From Planctomycetaceae bacterium (GTDB lineage Bacteria; Planctomycetota; Planctomycetia; Pirellulales; Pirellulaceae), in assembly GCA_002709045.1 (NCBI GenBank), contig PAPJ01000038.1, positions 85,131 through 149,130 on the forward strand: 64,000 nucleotides of DNA. The letters run 5' to 3'. A program made the position numbers and the translations under genes. The notes under the pieces are model-generated. The model made no database searches. It saw only the letters and a list, made by a program, of their open reading frames with translations, and was not told the origin of the DNA. Positions within the stretch are counted from its first letter, which is position 1, and every line of letters starts with the position of its first letter. This document shows positions 9,111 to 18,696 of this stretch, one piece after another.

Positions 9111-10517
9111 ATGACTATCAACATTCATTCTCTGGATCGGCGACGTTTCCTTCGTGGTACCGGTGTAGCACTCGCTTTACCCATGATGGAATCAGCGCGA
9201 CTCGCCGCTAAGGCTGATAAGACTGACAACAATCCCAGACGACTGGCCTGTTTTTATTTCCCCGATGGCGTACCGATGCCATTACCTGCTGACCCTGCCT
9301 ATCAAGACTGGCTGTGGTTCCCTCACGGCAATGGTAACGAATTTAAGTTTACTAAACCATTTGAGCCGCTTGTTTCACTGAAGGGCGATTTTACGGTCCT
9401 CTCGGGATTCTCGCATCCACCGGGCCGAATCGTGCACGGCCATAATAACGCCGATCAGTTTCTTACTGGTGCAGCGACCGGCGGTGGGGACATGGACTAC
9501 GAGAACAGTATTTCAATTGATCAACTGTATTCCAAACAAATCGGTGACGAAACACGCTTTTCCTCCTTAGTCATGTCAACTGACGGTGGTGCAGGAACTG
9601 CACGAGGTGCACACACGATTTCGTATAACCAAAACGGACGCGCTATCCCGGCGGAACATCGACCGAAGCGAATCTTCGATATGTTATTCGTCAAAAGCGA
9701 TGGTGACGCCGCGCGACGTCTGGCGTTAAGTCAGAGTGCTTTAGATGATCTGCTTGCAGACGCGAAATCACTGCGTAAGACTCTTTCCTCCAACGACCAG
9801 CAACGATTTGATGAATACCTGGAATCTGTCCGCGAGACCGAAATAAAAGTAGAGAAGGCGAAGAAATGGATCGATCTGCCATTGCCTACCGTTAACGTTG
9901 ATCATTTAAATCTGGATGTCACTCCGGATGACCCGCGCGAATATCTGCAAACCATGTATGAATTGATCTATTTAGCGTTCCGTACCGATTCCACTCGGGT
10001 AGCAACCTATCAAATCGGTCGTGAAAACGGCGTCGGCAAAAGTGACCTGTTAGCAAGGGCTGTAGGGTACAACCTGTCACATGCTCTATCACACGAAACC
10101 AAAAATCCCGGAGGCTGGGAGCGATTCGGTATATATTGTGCTTTTCTCCATGAAGAACTGGGTAGATTTGCCAAGAAATTAAAAGATACACCTGAACCAA
10201 CGGGTTCGGGAAATATGCTGGACAATACCCTTCTGTTTTTCGGTTCCGCCTCCAGCGCATTCCATCTTTCTCGTAACTACCCTCTGATTCTTATGGGCGG
10301 AAAAAATATGGGATTTAAGCATGGGCAATATATTAACAATGCGGGTGCGAATCCTCAGGGCGGGCCGTGGGACGGCGGACAGGAACCCTGGCAAAAGGAT
10401 ATTCAAAAGGAAGACAGGCCGTTAGGTAATGTCTTTGTTACGATGCTTCAGCAGTTAGGCGTGCAAGTTGACAAATTCGGTGGAAGCAATGGCTCCGTCG
10501 ATCAACTGCTTGCCTGA
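9111..10517 (+). CDS. DUF1552 family Tat-exported protein
   Basis: A 468-residue DUF1552 protein. The leader has LDRRRFLRGTGVALALPMME (residues 8-27), a Tat motif followed by the LPMME sequence typical of the family, then RRLACFYFPDGVPM. Further family marks are SGFSHPPGRIVHGHNNADQFLTGA, SIDQLYSKQIG, RFSSLVMSTDGGAG and the C-terminal LDNTLLFFGSASS and GNVFVTMLQQLGV. The fold is related to DUF1501. The function is unknown; a folded, possibly cofactor- or metal-bearing periplasmic protein is implied by Tat export. It sits directly downstream of the DUF1592-type heme protein, which is the usual partner, and 20 bases upstream of a small exported protein. Confidence 0.92.
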   Translation: MTINIHSLDRRRFLRGTGVALALPMMESARLAAKADKTDNNPRRLACFYFPDGVPMPLPADPAYQDWLWFPHGNGNEFKFTKPFEPLVSLKGDFTVLSGFSHPPGRIVHGHNNADQFLTGAATGGGDMDYENSISIDQLYSKQIGDETRFSSLVMSTDGGAGTARGAHTISYNQNGRAIPAEHRPKRIFDMLFVKSDGDAARRLALSQSALDDLLADAKSLRKTLSSNDQQRFDEYLESVRETEIKVEKAKKWIDLPLPTVNVDHLNLDVTPDDPREYLQTMYELIYLAFRTDSTRVATYQIGRENGVGKSDLLARAVGYNLSHALSHETKNPGGWERFGIYCAFLHEELGRFAKKLKDTPEPTGSGNMLDNTLLFFGSASSAFHLSRNYPLILMGGKNMGFKHGQYINNAGANPQGGPWDGGQEPWQKDIQKEDRPLGNVFVTMLQQLGVQVDKFGGSNGSVDQLLA

Positions 10518-10537
10518 ATAAACCAATATTCGGTCCG

Positions 10538-11020
10538 GTGCGATTCATGCCAAGTGTAACCTATTCCTTCTCACTCTTAATCCTGTTGCTGAGCAATTGG
10601 GCGTCAGTTTATTCTCAGGATTCCCAATCCGTTGAAATCCTCGGGCAATATCCTGTCGAGCAGTCTCGTAAGGACTCAGCGTTTATCATGCCCGCGATGA
10701 TAATCACGTCAGAAAAACAACTAATAGAAAGCTGGGATAAACTTAAAGGCGGGGACCGACCGAAGATTAATTTTAATTCGTCATTTCTCGTCCTACATGT
10801 ACGTGACGCTGCCGATCCGAATCGGCATCGATTTCTCGCGCGTATAAACGACGGACAACTTGAATTGATGGCCTTGAGCACAAGGATTGGTTTTCAGCGT
10901 TCTGATAAAACCATTACCACCCTGGTTGAGTTTTCCCGAAAGGGCGTGGTTTCGTTCAAAGCCTTTAATCCAAAGAACAACAAGCAGGTTGTGACTCCGC
11001 TAAAGCCCAGCGGAAAGTAG
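10538..11020 (+). CDS. Small exported protein of unknown function
   Basis: A 160-residue protein with a signal peptide (SLLILLLSNWASVYSQ ending near residue 27). It can start at GTG 10538 or at ATG 10547; neither has a strong ribosome-binding site. The mature part has the stretch ITSEKQLIESWDKL and FNSSFLVLHV, which weakly recalls PrcB-type C-terminal domains, and ends in a lysine-rich tail. I do not recognise the family with confidence. It starts 20 bases after the DUF1552 gene and is likely part of that transcript, so it may be an accessory of the DUF1592/DUF1552 pair (inference). Confidence 0.65.
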   Translation: MRFMPSVTYSFSLLILLLSNWASVYSQDSQSVEILGQYPVEQSRKDSAFIMPAMIITSEKQLIESWDKLKGGDRPKINFNSSFLVLHVRDAADPNRHRFLARINDGQLELMALSTRIGFQRSDKTITTLVEFSRKGVVSFKAFNPKNNKQVVTPLKPSGK

Positions 11021-11152
11021 TTGCTAGACTATTTTACTTGTAGTCGATCAATCATTGCTTTAATACTTCGATCTTTGCGCACTTCCATTAGTATTGGCTC
11101 CTCGATTAATCGCTCTAGTTCCTTGTTCGTTCTTCTCCGCAGGCTATCCCGA

Positions 11153-11956
11153 ATGTCTAATACCAAAGCCACGATAACTGTTTTATTAACCCTCTTGGTC
11201 ACTACGGCTACATTTTCACAAAGTCGCGACGCTTTCGACACGAAAACAACCTTTCAGGTTGGCAATCATTGGGCATTCACCATGGTTCCGTCAATTTCCA
11301 ACAGGAAACACTCCATTCCCTGGGTATGGTATGCACCAACTTTGGGGGAGGGACTTCCAGGCCAACACGAAAGATGGATGTTTAATATGTTACACTCCCG
11401 TGGTATAGCTATCGCCGGAATAGATGTAGGTGAGTCCTATGGCAGCCCAGCCGGTGCGGCGGCTTTTGATGATTTATATGCTGAACTCACCACAAATCGA
11501 CAATTCGCTCAAGCTCCCGTACTACTTGGCCGCAGTCGAGGGGGTCTGATGCTATATAGCTGGGCTGTGAGGAATCCGCAGAACGTTGCTGCCATAGCCG
11601 GCATATACCCAGTATGTAATTTGGTCAGTTACCCAGGTGTAACTGCCGCTGCACCAGCATTCGATCTTACCGCTGAGAAGCTACAACTCGAGTTAAACTC
11701 CCTCAATCCAATCGAAATGCTGGAACCACTGGCAAACGCAGAAATTCCCATATTTCATATCCATGGGGATATGGATACTGTAGTGCCTTTGGAATCGAAT
11801 TCCGCCCTACTAGCTAAACGCATTCATTCAATGGGTGGGGACGCGACAATAAAGATCATTAAAGGACAAGGGCATAATCTCTGGCCTGGCTGGTTTAACG
11901 ACCGTAGCTTGACATCTTTTATGATTAAGCATGCTAAACTTTCCGTCCGGAGATAA
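11153..11956 (+). CDS. Exported alpha/beta hydrolase
   Basis: The frame is open from 11021, but the ATG at 11153 yields a good signal peptide (ATITVLLTLLVTTATFSQS) and a protein of about 267 residues. It has an alpha/beta hydrolase core: the nucleophile elbow GRSRGG, HGDMDTVVP supplying the acid, and GQGHNLWP supplying the histidine. WVWYAPTLG and GIAIAGIDVGESYG are the early strands. Chain length and motifs suit an esterase or a prolyl-oligopeptidase-like peptidase; the substrate cannot be read from the sequence. It lies six bases upstream of a second alpha/beta hydrolase, with which it is probably co-transcribed. Confidence 0.8.
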   Translation: MSNTKATITVLLTLLVTTATFSQSRDAFDTKTTFQVGNHWAFTMVPSISNRKHSIPWVWYAPTLGEGLPGQHERWMFNMLHSRGIAIAGIDVGESYGSPAGAAAFDDLYAELTTNRQFAQAPVLLGRSRGGLMLYSWAVRNPQNVAAIAGIYPVCNLVSYPGVTAAAPAFDLTAEKLQLELNSLNPIEMLEPLANAEIPIFHIHGDMDTVVPLESNSALLAKRIHSMGGDATIKIIKGQGHNLWPGWFNDRSLTSFMIKHAKLSVRR

Positions 11957-11962
11957 CGACAC

Positions 11963-12742
11963 ATGAAGCTGCGCCGACTACTAACAGGTATCGCACTAAC
12001 TGCGGCGATATCACTACTACTCGTTGATAACACACTACAAGCGCAAAGGTGGCAACAACTTTACCAACCATTAGAACATTCGCCGATACCCTGCCGTATC
12101 ATGCCACCAATAGAACTCAAGCCGGATGTTAAATACCCAGTCATCGTTTCGCTTCATGGAGCTGGCGGCAAGGGAATCGATAATAAAAAACAATTGAAGA
12201 CATGGAACATGCAACTGACTGATGACAATGTTCGTAATCGCTTTCCCTGCTATGTGGTTGCCCCTCAAACAGAAGTCCTTTGGAATGAGAACCACTATCA
12301 GGCTATAAAGCAAATCATTAATAACTTACCGCATTTTGATAAAAGTCGCATCTACCTGCTAGGTCATTCGATGGGGGGACACGGGACCTATATATTTCTG
12401 CAATTTGAAAAGGATTATTTTGCTGCTGCCGCGCCTTCAGCCGGAACAGGATTGCGATCCACCGAACAATTCATTGACCCTCAGAAGATTAGGGACTATC
12501 CTATTTGGGCATTCCACGGGGACAAAGACAAAGTCTGTCCATTCGAAAAACAACAACGAGTTTTTGAACAACTCCGTAGTATTAATGGAAATCTCAAACT
12601 AACTATTTGGGTCGGCGACAACCATGGTGTTGCAGGTAAATTCATCACAGGAGCCGAAAACGGGAAAACCCTCTACACCAGCCACCGATGCGATCGCGAG
12701 ATTGAATTCCTGGTATGGCTATTTAAACAGCGGAGGAAATAG
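11963..12742 (+). CDS. Exported alpha/beta hydrolase (esterase/peptidase-like)
   Basis: A 259-residue protein with a signal peptide (LLTGIALTAAISLLLVDNTLQAQ). After it come YPVIVSLHGAGGKG (oxyanion region), LLGHSMGGHGTY (nucleophile serine), HGDKDKVCP (acid) and GDNHGV (histidine), all in the order expected for a serine hydrolase. The arrangement resembles planctomycete predicted peptidases and PHB-depolymerase/feruloyl-esterase-like enzymes that remove groups from polymers. It starts six bases after the stop of the preceding hydrolase and probably shares its transcript. The two are only distantly similar to each other in sequence, so this is not a recent duplication. Confidence 0.83.
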   Translation: MKLRRLLTGIALTAAISLLLVDNTLQAQRWQQLYQPLEHSPIPCRIMPPIELKPDVKYPVIVSLHGAGGKGIDNKKQLKTWNMQLTDDNVRNRFPCYVVAPQTEVLWNENHYQAIKQIINNLPHFDKSRIYLLGHSMGGHGTYIFLQFEKDYFAAAAPSAGTGLRSTEQFIDPQKIRDYPIWAFHGDKDKVCPFEKQQRVFEQLRSINGNLKLTIWVGDNHGVAGKFITGAENGKTLYTSHRCDREIEFLVWLFKQRRK

Positions 12743-12810
12743 CTGCCAGCCGCTGGATAAAGATTCTGTAGAGTGAATTCCCGGCTTCACAGTGCACCTT
12801 AGTAACTCGG

Positions 12811-12839
12811 TTTTCAGGATCTTATTGACAAACTATAAT
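12811..12839 (+). promoter_or_regulatory. Possible sigma-70-like promoter
   Basis: TTTTCA (12811-12816) and TATAAT (12834-12839) are separated by 17 bases, 85 bases upstream of the preferred start of the Gfo/Idh/MocA gene. The -10 is perfect and the -35 matches four of six positions. A TTGACA immediately upstream of the TATAAT is too close to be its -35. Planctomycete promoters are not well defined, so this is tentative. Confidence 0.3.
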
Positions 12840-12924
12840 AGCTGTACGCAATCTGACACCTCAGCGGTAAGTGCACTTTGAATTACTACAGGCGTCGGTC
12901 TTTTCAATTAATAGGACATATTCC

Positions 12925-14295
12925 ATGACAAGCCACCAAAAATCATCGCGCCGTCAGTTCGTAAGCGGTATGGCAGCAGGTTCTGCTGCTCTCATGCTCG
13001 GGCAAGGAACACGGGCAGAAGGATTCACCTCAGCAAATGACCGCCCCGTCTTTGCAACTATCGGTCTGCGAAACCAGGGCGTATCGATCACTAATAAATC
13101 GACTAAGTTTGCAGATTTTGCCGCTTTGGCTGATGTAGATTCCAAGGTATTGGGAACCAATGTTGAGAAACTAACAGAGCGACAGGGTAAAAAACCAGAT
13201 TCCTATGCTGATTACCGGCATGTTCTGGATCGTAAAGACATCGATGCCGTCATGATCGCCACACCAGATCATTGGCATACCAAGATTGCCGTCGAAGCTA
13301 TGCTTGCTGGAAAGGATGTTTACTGCGAGAAGCCTCTTACTCTGACTATCGCCGAAGGAAAGTTGATAGAGAAAATTGTCAAGAAAACGGGCCGCACATT
13401 CCAGGTTGGTACTATGCAGCGTACTGAATCAGGGAAGCGATTCCTGCAGGCGATCGCATTAGTTCGCGCCGGACGAATCGGGGATGTAAAAAAGGTAACC
13501 TGTGGAATTGGCGGGTTTGGGCCCTCTCCCGTAATCCCCGAAGCACCTGTACCAGCGGAACTTGATTGGGATACATGGCTTGGTCCTGCACCCAAAGTCC
13601 CATATCGTGCATTACCGGAAATCCGTAAGGGATACGGTGGCGGTGTGCCTCTTTATAGCAATTGTCATTATGCCTTCCGTAACTGGCACGCGTATTCCGG
13701 TGGTAAACTTACAGACTGGGGCGCACATCATGTTGATATTGCCTGTTGGGCAATCGGCGCCAGCGAAACCGGGCCAAGTAAGATAACTCCACTTAATTAC
13801 ACTTTCGATGTTGATTATGACAAAAAGGGCAACCCCACTGTTGCTGATAAATATGATATCGCCATTAACTATAACATTAAGGCTGACATGCCCGGAGATA
13901 TAGAATTACTCATTACGAATGAAGGGGATAACGGTATTCTGTTTGAAGGAACAAAGGGTCGTTTCTTTGTAAATCGCGGAAAAATCGTAGGAGCGCCTGT
14001 CGAAGATCTGGCCAACAACCCACTGCCTGGCGGAGCAATCGACGAAGTTTACGGTGGTCCTGTTCCGGAAAACCACACGCTAAATTTCATTGAGGCAATC
14101 AACGCCGCTAGACAGCCGATCTCGGACGTCTGGACTCATAATCGCATGCTTGAGATATGCCACCTCTCCAACATTGCTATGCGGCTTGATCGAGCACTTG
14201 AATGGGATCCCGTCAAGCGAGTAGTGATCGGTGATAAGTTGGCGAACTCATTCTTGTCGCGTGACAACCGCAAAGGATACGAAATTAATATGTAA
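12925..14295 (+). CDS. Gfo/Idh/MocA family oxidoreductase, Tat-exported
   Basis: I choose the ATG at 12925 (456 residues): it has an AGGA site eight bases upstream and begins a Tat leader (SSRRQFVSGMAAGSAALMLG), whereas the upstream TTG does not. The protein is an NAD(P)-dependent dehydrogenase-fold member of the type found exported in planctomycetes and Bacteroidetes. The Rossmann half contains DADV-like FADVDSK, DYRHVLDRKDIDAVMIATPDHWH and CEKPLTLT. The C-terminal half contains DWGAHHVDIACWA, the usual substrate-side histidines. Tat export fits loading of the nucleotide cofactor in the cytoplasm. The sugar substrate is unknown. A terminator follows the gene, so it is likely monocistronic. 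Confidence 0.88.
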   Translation: MTSHQKSSRRQFVSGMAAGSAALMLGQGTRAEGFTSANDRPVFATIGLRNQGVSITNKSTKFADFAALADVDSKVLGTNVEKLTERQGKKPDSYADYRHVLDRKDIDAVMIATPDHWHTKIAVEAMLAGKDVYCEKPLTLTIAEGKLIEKIVKKTGRTFQVGTMQRTESGKRFLQAIALVRAGRIGDVKKVTCGIGGFGPSPVIPEAPVPAELDWDTWLGPAPKVPYRALPEIRKGYGGGVPLYSNCHYAFRNWHAYSGGKLTDWGAHHVDIACWAIGASETGPSKITPLNYTFDVDYDKKGNPTVADKYDIAINYNIKADMPGDIELLITNEGDNGILFEGTKGRFFVNRGKIVGAPVEDLANNPLPGGAIDEVYGGPVPENHTLNFIEAINAARQPISDVWTHNRMLEICHLSNIAMRLDRALEWDPVKRVVIGDKLANSFLSRDNRKGYEINM

Positions 14296-14322
14296 TATTC
14301 GTCTCGCATTAATTTACTCACG

Positions 14323-14358
14323 AAAACTACGTCTGGTTATTCACTGGGCGTAGTTTTT
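14323..14358 (+). terminator. Rho-independent terminator
   Basis: AAAACTACG (14323-14331) pairs perfectly with CGTAGTTTT (14349-14357) around a 17-base loop, and a T-run (TTTTTCT) closes the right arm. It stands between the Gfo/Idh/MocA stop and the permease start, as expected of an intrinsic terminator for the upstream gene. Confidence 0.75.
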
Positions 14359-14377
14359 CTATAAGGTAATACTCTTC

Positions 14378-15700
14378 ATGACGAAATTTAAGGAACCCGA
14401 TCAACGCGACGAACTAAAACGCGAACTCGGCGTATTTCAGGCTATGATGCTTGGACTGGGTAGTATTATGGGTACCGGCGTATTCGTAAGTATTGGGCTC
14501 GGAGCCGAGATCGCTGGTAACGCTATTATCTTAGCAATCCTAAGTGCCGCGATGCTGGCTATGTGTAACGGGATCAGCAGCGCACAACTTGCCGCAAATC
14601 ATCCCGTCAGCGGGGGTACCTATGAATACGGTTATCGCTGGTTAAATCCCAGACTTGGATTTGCTGCCGGCTGGATGTTTATGTTTGCGAAATCATCTTC
14701 AGCAGCAACGGCGGCGCTTGGTGTTAGCGGATACGTGCTCCACCTTTTTGACACTAAGCAAATCCCGGTAACTCTTTTGGCCATCATTGCGATCGCAGTA
14801 CTATCGCTAATTACACTAACTGGTATCCGTCGCAGCAGTATGGTTAATACTGTAATAGTCACGCTGACAATTCTAACGCTGCTACTTTTCGCAATTACCG
14901 GATTCTTATCAGAGGTTACTCACCAAAATCATTCCGTTTCCGGTAGTCTGACCGCTGTTTTCGCTGACACAACGAACCTCTTCGAAGCAATCGCATTAAT
15001 GTTCGTGGCTTACACTGGTTATGGCCGTATTGCCACATTAGGCGAGGAGGTCAAATCACCGCGACAAACCATTCCTAAAGCAATTATTATGACTCTCGTG
15101 TTATCGATGACACTATATATTTTGGTCTGCGCGACGGCTCTCAAAACGGTTGGGGCAGGGGAATTTGGAAGGCTGGCAAATCAGGAGGTCGCACCTTTAC
15201 ACGCAATCTCCCTACAGTTTGAGAACGGTTTAATTAGTGTTCTCATTGGTGTCGGTGCGATAACGGCCATGGTGGGTGTGTTGTTAAACCTTATCCTTGG
15301 TTTATCACGGGTTCTAATGGCAATGGGGCGACGGCGGGATGTTCCCGCAAAACTGGCCGTGGTCCATCAAGAGTCCGCCGTTCCTCGTTCAGCAACCATT
15401 GTTGTCGCTTTGCTGATCAGCTTGTTGGCACTTATGGGTGATGTAAAGCTAACCTGGTCATTCAGTGCCTTCACTGTTCTTATTTACTACGCACTGACGA
15501 ACCTATGTGCGATACGTCTTAAGTCCGATGAAAGGATGTATCCGATCTGGATCTCCTATCTTGGTCTAGCGGGCTGCCTTTTTCTTTCATTCTGGATAGA
15601 GTGGACTGTCTTCGGATTCGGGGCGGGCGTGTTGGGACTGGGATTAATCTGGCAATCCGTCGTACCAGGTCGTCTGCCGTCTTCTAAAGCAACTCCCTGA
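14378..15700 (+). CDS. APC-family amino acid/polyamine permease
   Basis: A 440-residue, very hydrophobic inner-membrane protein with about twelve predicted membrane segments. The first segment holds the unwound-helix motif GSIMGTGVFVSIG (about 27-39), and SGGTYEYGYRWLNPRLGFAAGW follows in the second to third segment, both typical of the amino acid-polyamine-organocation superfamily. AYTGYGRIATLGEEVKSPRQTIP is the segment-six/loop signature. It would import an amino acid or related amine by proton or solute coupling; specificity cannot be read. An AAGG site lies eleven bases before the ATG. Its 3' end overlaps that of the convergent DUF1501 gene by 17 bases. It is the only clear transporter in the window. 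Confidence 0.92.
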   Translation: MTKFKEPDQRDELKRELGVFQAMMLGLGSIMGTGVFVSIGLGAEIAGNAIILAILSAAMLAMCNGISSAQLAANHPVSGGTYEYGYRWLNPRLGFAAGWMFMFAKSSSAATAALGVSGYVLHLFDTKQIPVTLLAIIAIAVLSLITLTGIRRSSMVNTVIVTLTILTLLLFAITGFLSEVTHQNHSVSGSLTAVFADTTNLFEAIALMFVAYTGYGRIATLGEEVKSPRQTIPKAIIMTLVLSMTLYILVCATALKTVGAGEFGRLANQEVAPLHAISLQFENGLISVLIGVGAITAMVGVLLNLILGLSRVLMAMGRRRDVPAKLAVVHQESAVPRSATIVVALLISLLALMGDVKLTWSFSAFTVLIYYALTNLCAIRLKSDERMYPIWISYLGLAGCLFLSFWIEWTVFGFGAGVLGLGLIWQSVVPGRLPSSKATP

Positions 15701-17039
15701 TCACTTTACCCGACGGGAGAATATGGATCGGTCTTCCAAAATAATCGGGGATCGTCTTTTCGTGATTGATTCCTAAATGGTGATATACTGTTGCCAGTAA
15801 ATCCTGAGGTGTCAGCGGTCGTTCGACGGGATGTTCACCATGACGATTGGTCGCGCCAATCACCTGACCCATACGATACCCTCCACCTGATACCAATGCG
15901 CTGTAAGCCTGAGGCCAGTGATCACGTCCATAAGAATTATTCGGGGGGCCATAACGCATTTTTGGAGTTCGCCCAAATTCACCGACAACAACAACCAATA
16001 CTTTTTCATCAAGGCCGCGATCATACAGATCTCCGATGAGGGCTGACAGGCACTGATCCAAGTACGGCAATCGCAGTCTCATATATTTTGCAAAGTGCCC
16101 CGGTCGCTGCGCATTCCCGGGATGATCATCCCAATTCGTATACTCGTCCCCTGTCTTTGGAGTATTGCAATATATATTGATAACAGGAACACCGGCCTCT
16201 GCCAGGCGCCGGGCCAACAGGCAACTCTGTCCCCAGGTATTTAATCCGTATTTCCGGCGTAAGTCCTCCGGTTCCTGCGTTATATCAAAGGCGGTTGCCG
16301 CCGCAGAACTACTCAGCATCTGATAGGCTAAACGTCTAAATTCATCGACACCTTCCAACTCACCATTAACATCCAGTTCTTTTCGCAGTTTATCCACCTG
16401 AGCGAGCAAATTCCTGCGATTAACCAGTTGCTTCGCGTCTCTTCCAACATTAAGTCGCAACTGACCTACATTAAAGTTCGTTTTTGAGGGATCTCCAACG
16501 ACAAATGAATCATGATGTAGTCCGAGATAGGTTGGTTGCGTCATATACGGATGCCGCGGTAGTGCAACATATGGGGGCAGACCTCTAGAGAAACCTAACA
16601 TTTTGCTGGTAACATGACCGAAATCAGGATGTTCACTTTTTGATTGAGAACTGGGATCCAGTTTACCCGGACGTTTCCCAGTAAGCGCAACAATACCGCC
16701 ATCACTATGAATACTAACATCATGATTCAGCGAACGAATTAGAGTTATTTTATCGGCGATTTTCGCCTGTAACGGGAAGTGCTCACATATATCCATCCCG
16801 GGGACAACGGTTTTAATGCTGCCAAACTGACTACGTATCTCAGACGGCGCGTCGGGCTTCATATCCCAGGTTTCGAACTGCGAGGCACCCCCGTGCTGAT
16901 AAAGCATGATTACAGATGTGTCTTGCTGTAAATTACCCGCAGAGGCTCGTAATTTCATGACGTCAGGTAAGGTGATACCGCCCAGAGCTAATGCTCCGAT
17001 CTGCATAAACCCTCGACGATCTACGATGTTCTTAGACAT
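15684..17039 (-). CDS. DUF1501 family Tat-exported protein
   Basis: A 451-residue DUF1501 protein. The N-terminus DRRGFMQIGALALGGITLPDVMKL (from residue 7) is a Tat leader. The core shows SVIMLYQHGGASQFETWDMKPDAP, ITLIRSLNHDVSIHSDGGIVALTGKRPG, GQSCLLARRLAEAGVPV, VGEFGRTPKM and GRDHWPQAYSALVSGGGYRMGQVIG, the full set of family blocks. No heme-protein partner lies beside it: upstream is a divergent propeller gene, downstream the convergent permease. It is therefore a solitary copy, like the one at 2071-3408. The molecular function is unknown. Confidence 0.93.
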   Translation of the reverse strand: MSKNIVDRRGFMQIGALALGGITLPDVMKLRASAGNLQQDTSVIMLYQHGGASQFETWDMKPDAPSEIRSQFGSIKTVVPGMDICEHFPLQAKIADKITLIRSLNHDVSIHSDGGIVALTGKRPGKLDPSSQSKSEHPDFGHVTSKMLGFSRGLPPYVALPRHPYMTQPTYLGLHHDSFVVGDPSKTNFNVGQLRLNVGRDAKQLVNRRNLLAQVDKLRKELDVNGELEGVDEFRRLAYQMLSSSAAATAFDITQEPEDLRRKYGLNTWGQSCLLARRLAEAGVPVINIYCNTPKTGDEYTNWDDHPGNAQRPGHFAKYMRLRLPYLDQCLSALIGDLYDRGLDEKVLVVVVGEFGRTPKMRYGPPNNSYGRDHWPQAYSALVSGGGYRMGQVIGATNRHGEHPVERPLTPQDLLATVYHHLGINHEKTIPDYFGRPIHILPSGKVIRELL

Positions 17040-17167
17040 ACTCGTATTTTACTAACTACTTAACAATACTAGCTATCGCAAAACATTATTAAATGTTTAT
17101 GTGCCTGCATAGTATTATAATTCAAAGCAGTAATTAGATTCATCCGATATTTCCGGAATCAATATCA

Positions 17168-18685
17168 ATGCACCGTAAATGCCATTTAACTGCCGTTATC
17201 CTAGTCGTCATTTTACAAACCTTACCAACGCCTGCAGATGATTCGATAATTAATATCGGAAATCGTAGGGAACTCTTTGTTGATGACCATCTCATTCATT
17301 CGAAGACAGGCGAAATAGCTCTTAAATTACATCACCCACAGGCCCGGGAGGTTGCTCTAAACTTCGATCGCCCCTGGGAAGGTAATACATCCGGATATCC
17401 AACCGTCATGTTTGACGGACAGGTCTACAGAATGATCTATCGCGGCCACCGAATGATCTGGGAATCAGGTAAATTGTTGATGGCCAATAGCCCGGTAGTA
17501 TGCTACGCGGAAAGCCAGGATGGAATTAACTGGGTCCGTCCAAACTTAAATATAGTGAAATGGCAGGGTAAAGACCGAGATAAACTAAGTACTCCTACTT
17601 CCAATAACATCGTCTGGGGGGGCAGTCCCTATTCCGGCACGTTTGTACCTTTTGAGGATAAAAACCCGGCTTGCCAAGCACAACAGCGTTTCAAGGCAGT
17701 AGGTGGCAACCATAAAGTTGGGCTTCACCTTTTCACTTCAAGTGATGCCATCCATTGGACTAAAAGCGACCATGCTATTTTCCATGAGGGGGCTCTCGAC
17801 TCTATGAACACACTTTTTTGGGATGCGTCTCGTGAACGTTATACACTCTACTTTCGTACTGTTCGTAATAGTCTCCGTAGTATTGATATGGTTCACTCGA
17901 AAAATTTAAAGACCTGGTCTAATCCCAAGCCATTAACCTATGGGAACTCTCCACCACAACAGATGTACACGAATGGCATTGCACCTTACTATCGAGCTCC
18001 ACACATCATGCTTGGTTTTCCTACGCGGTATACCGCGCGATCGCTAACCTCAAGACTGTCATCACTACCACCCGTAAATCTTCGAAAGGAATTAGGCGAT
18101 GCTTACGCACGTGTAGCCTCGGACTTATCTGACGGGTTGTTTATGTCAACGCGAAATGGTGTGGTGTTTGATCGCTGGGACGAGGCATTTATCCGTCCCC
18201 ACCGGGAAACATCCAACGCTCCCTCTCATTGGATGTACGGGGACAACTATCAGGGATACGGATTATTCCCTACGATCGATGAAAATGGGCTGGAGGAAAC
18301 ATCTTTTTTGGTGAGCCATGGATACTGGCAGGAATACAAATCCTATATTCAACGTTACTCGATACGTCCAGACGGATTTGTGTCGCTAAACGCGAAGTAT
18401 TCGGGGGGTGAGGTTATCACCAAACAATTACTATTTGCTGGTACGAAACTCGAATTGAACTACGCAACTTCAGCGGCAGGCTCAGTAAGGGTGGAACTTC
18501 AAGACAACAACGGGAATATTTTATCAGGATATTCACTGGAAGATTGTACCGAATTAACCGGAAACAAAATCAGCCAGACAGTTAGCTGGAGTGGTGAAGA
18601 CCTCGGGCGCCATTCTGGAACACCAATTAGAATACGTTTCGCGCTGAAGGACGCTGACTTATATTCGTTCCGGTTTTTCCAGTAA
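17168..18685 (+). CDS. Exported five-bladed-propeller, GH43/GH32-like protein
   Basis: A 505-residue protein with a signal peptide (LTAVILVVILQTLPTPADD). The mature N-terminus has NRRELFVDDHLI, a block common at the head of planctomycete glycosidase-like propellers, followed by GYPTVMFDGQVYRMIYRG and repeated Asp-box-like motifs: SQDGINW, SSDAIHW and HSKNLKTW. These indicate a beta-propeller of the kind seen in GH32/43/117-type glycosidases. A beta-sandwich-like region occupies the last hundred residues. I cannot assign the catalytic acids securely, so the activity remains a guess. It is divergent from the DUF1501 gene (128 bases between starts) and converges on the small propeller gene with eleven bases between stops. 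Confidence 0.7.
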   Translation: MHRKCHLTAVILVVILQTLPTPADDSIINIGNRRELFVDDHLIHSKTGEIALKLHHPQAREVALNFDRPWEGNTSGYPTVMFDGQVYRMIYRGHRMIWESGKLLMANSPVVCYAESQDGINWVRPNLNIVKWQGKDRDKLSTPTSNNIVWGGSPYSGTFVPFEDKNPACQAQQRFKAVGGNHKVGLHLFTSSDAIHWTKSDHAIFHEGALDSMNTLFWDASRERYTLYFRTVRNSLRSIDMVHSKNLKTWSNPKPLTYGNSPPQQMYTNGIAPYYRAPHIMLGFPTRYTARSLTSRLSSLPPVNLRKELGDAYARVASDLSDGLFMSTRNGVVFDRWDEAFIRPHRETSNAPSHWMYGDNYQGYGLFPTIDENGLEETSFLVSHGYWQEYKSYIQRYSIRPDGFVSLNAKYSGGEVITKQLLFAGTKLELNYATSAAGSVRVELQDNNGNILSGYSLEDCTELTGNKISQTVSWSGEDLGRHSGTPIRIRFALKDADLYSFRFFQ

Positions 18686-18696
18686 CTATCAACAAA

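Noticed and set aside
12825..12839. TTGACA followed by TATAAT as one promoter
   Set aside because: They are only three bases apart; the TTTTCA 17 bases upstream is a better -35.
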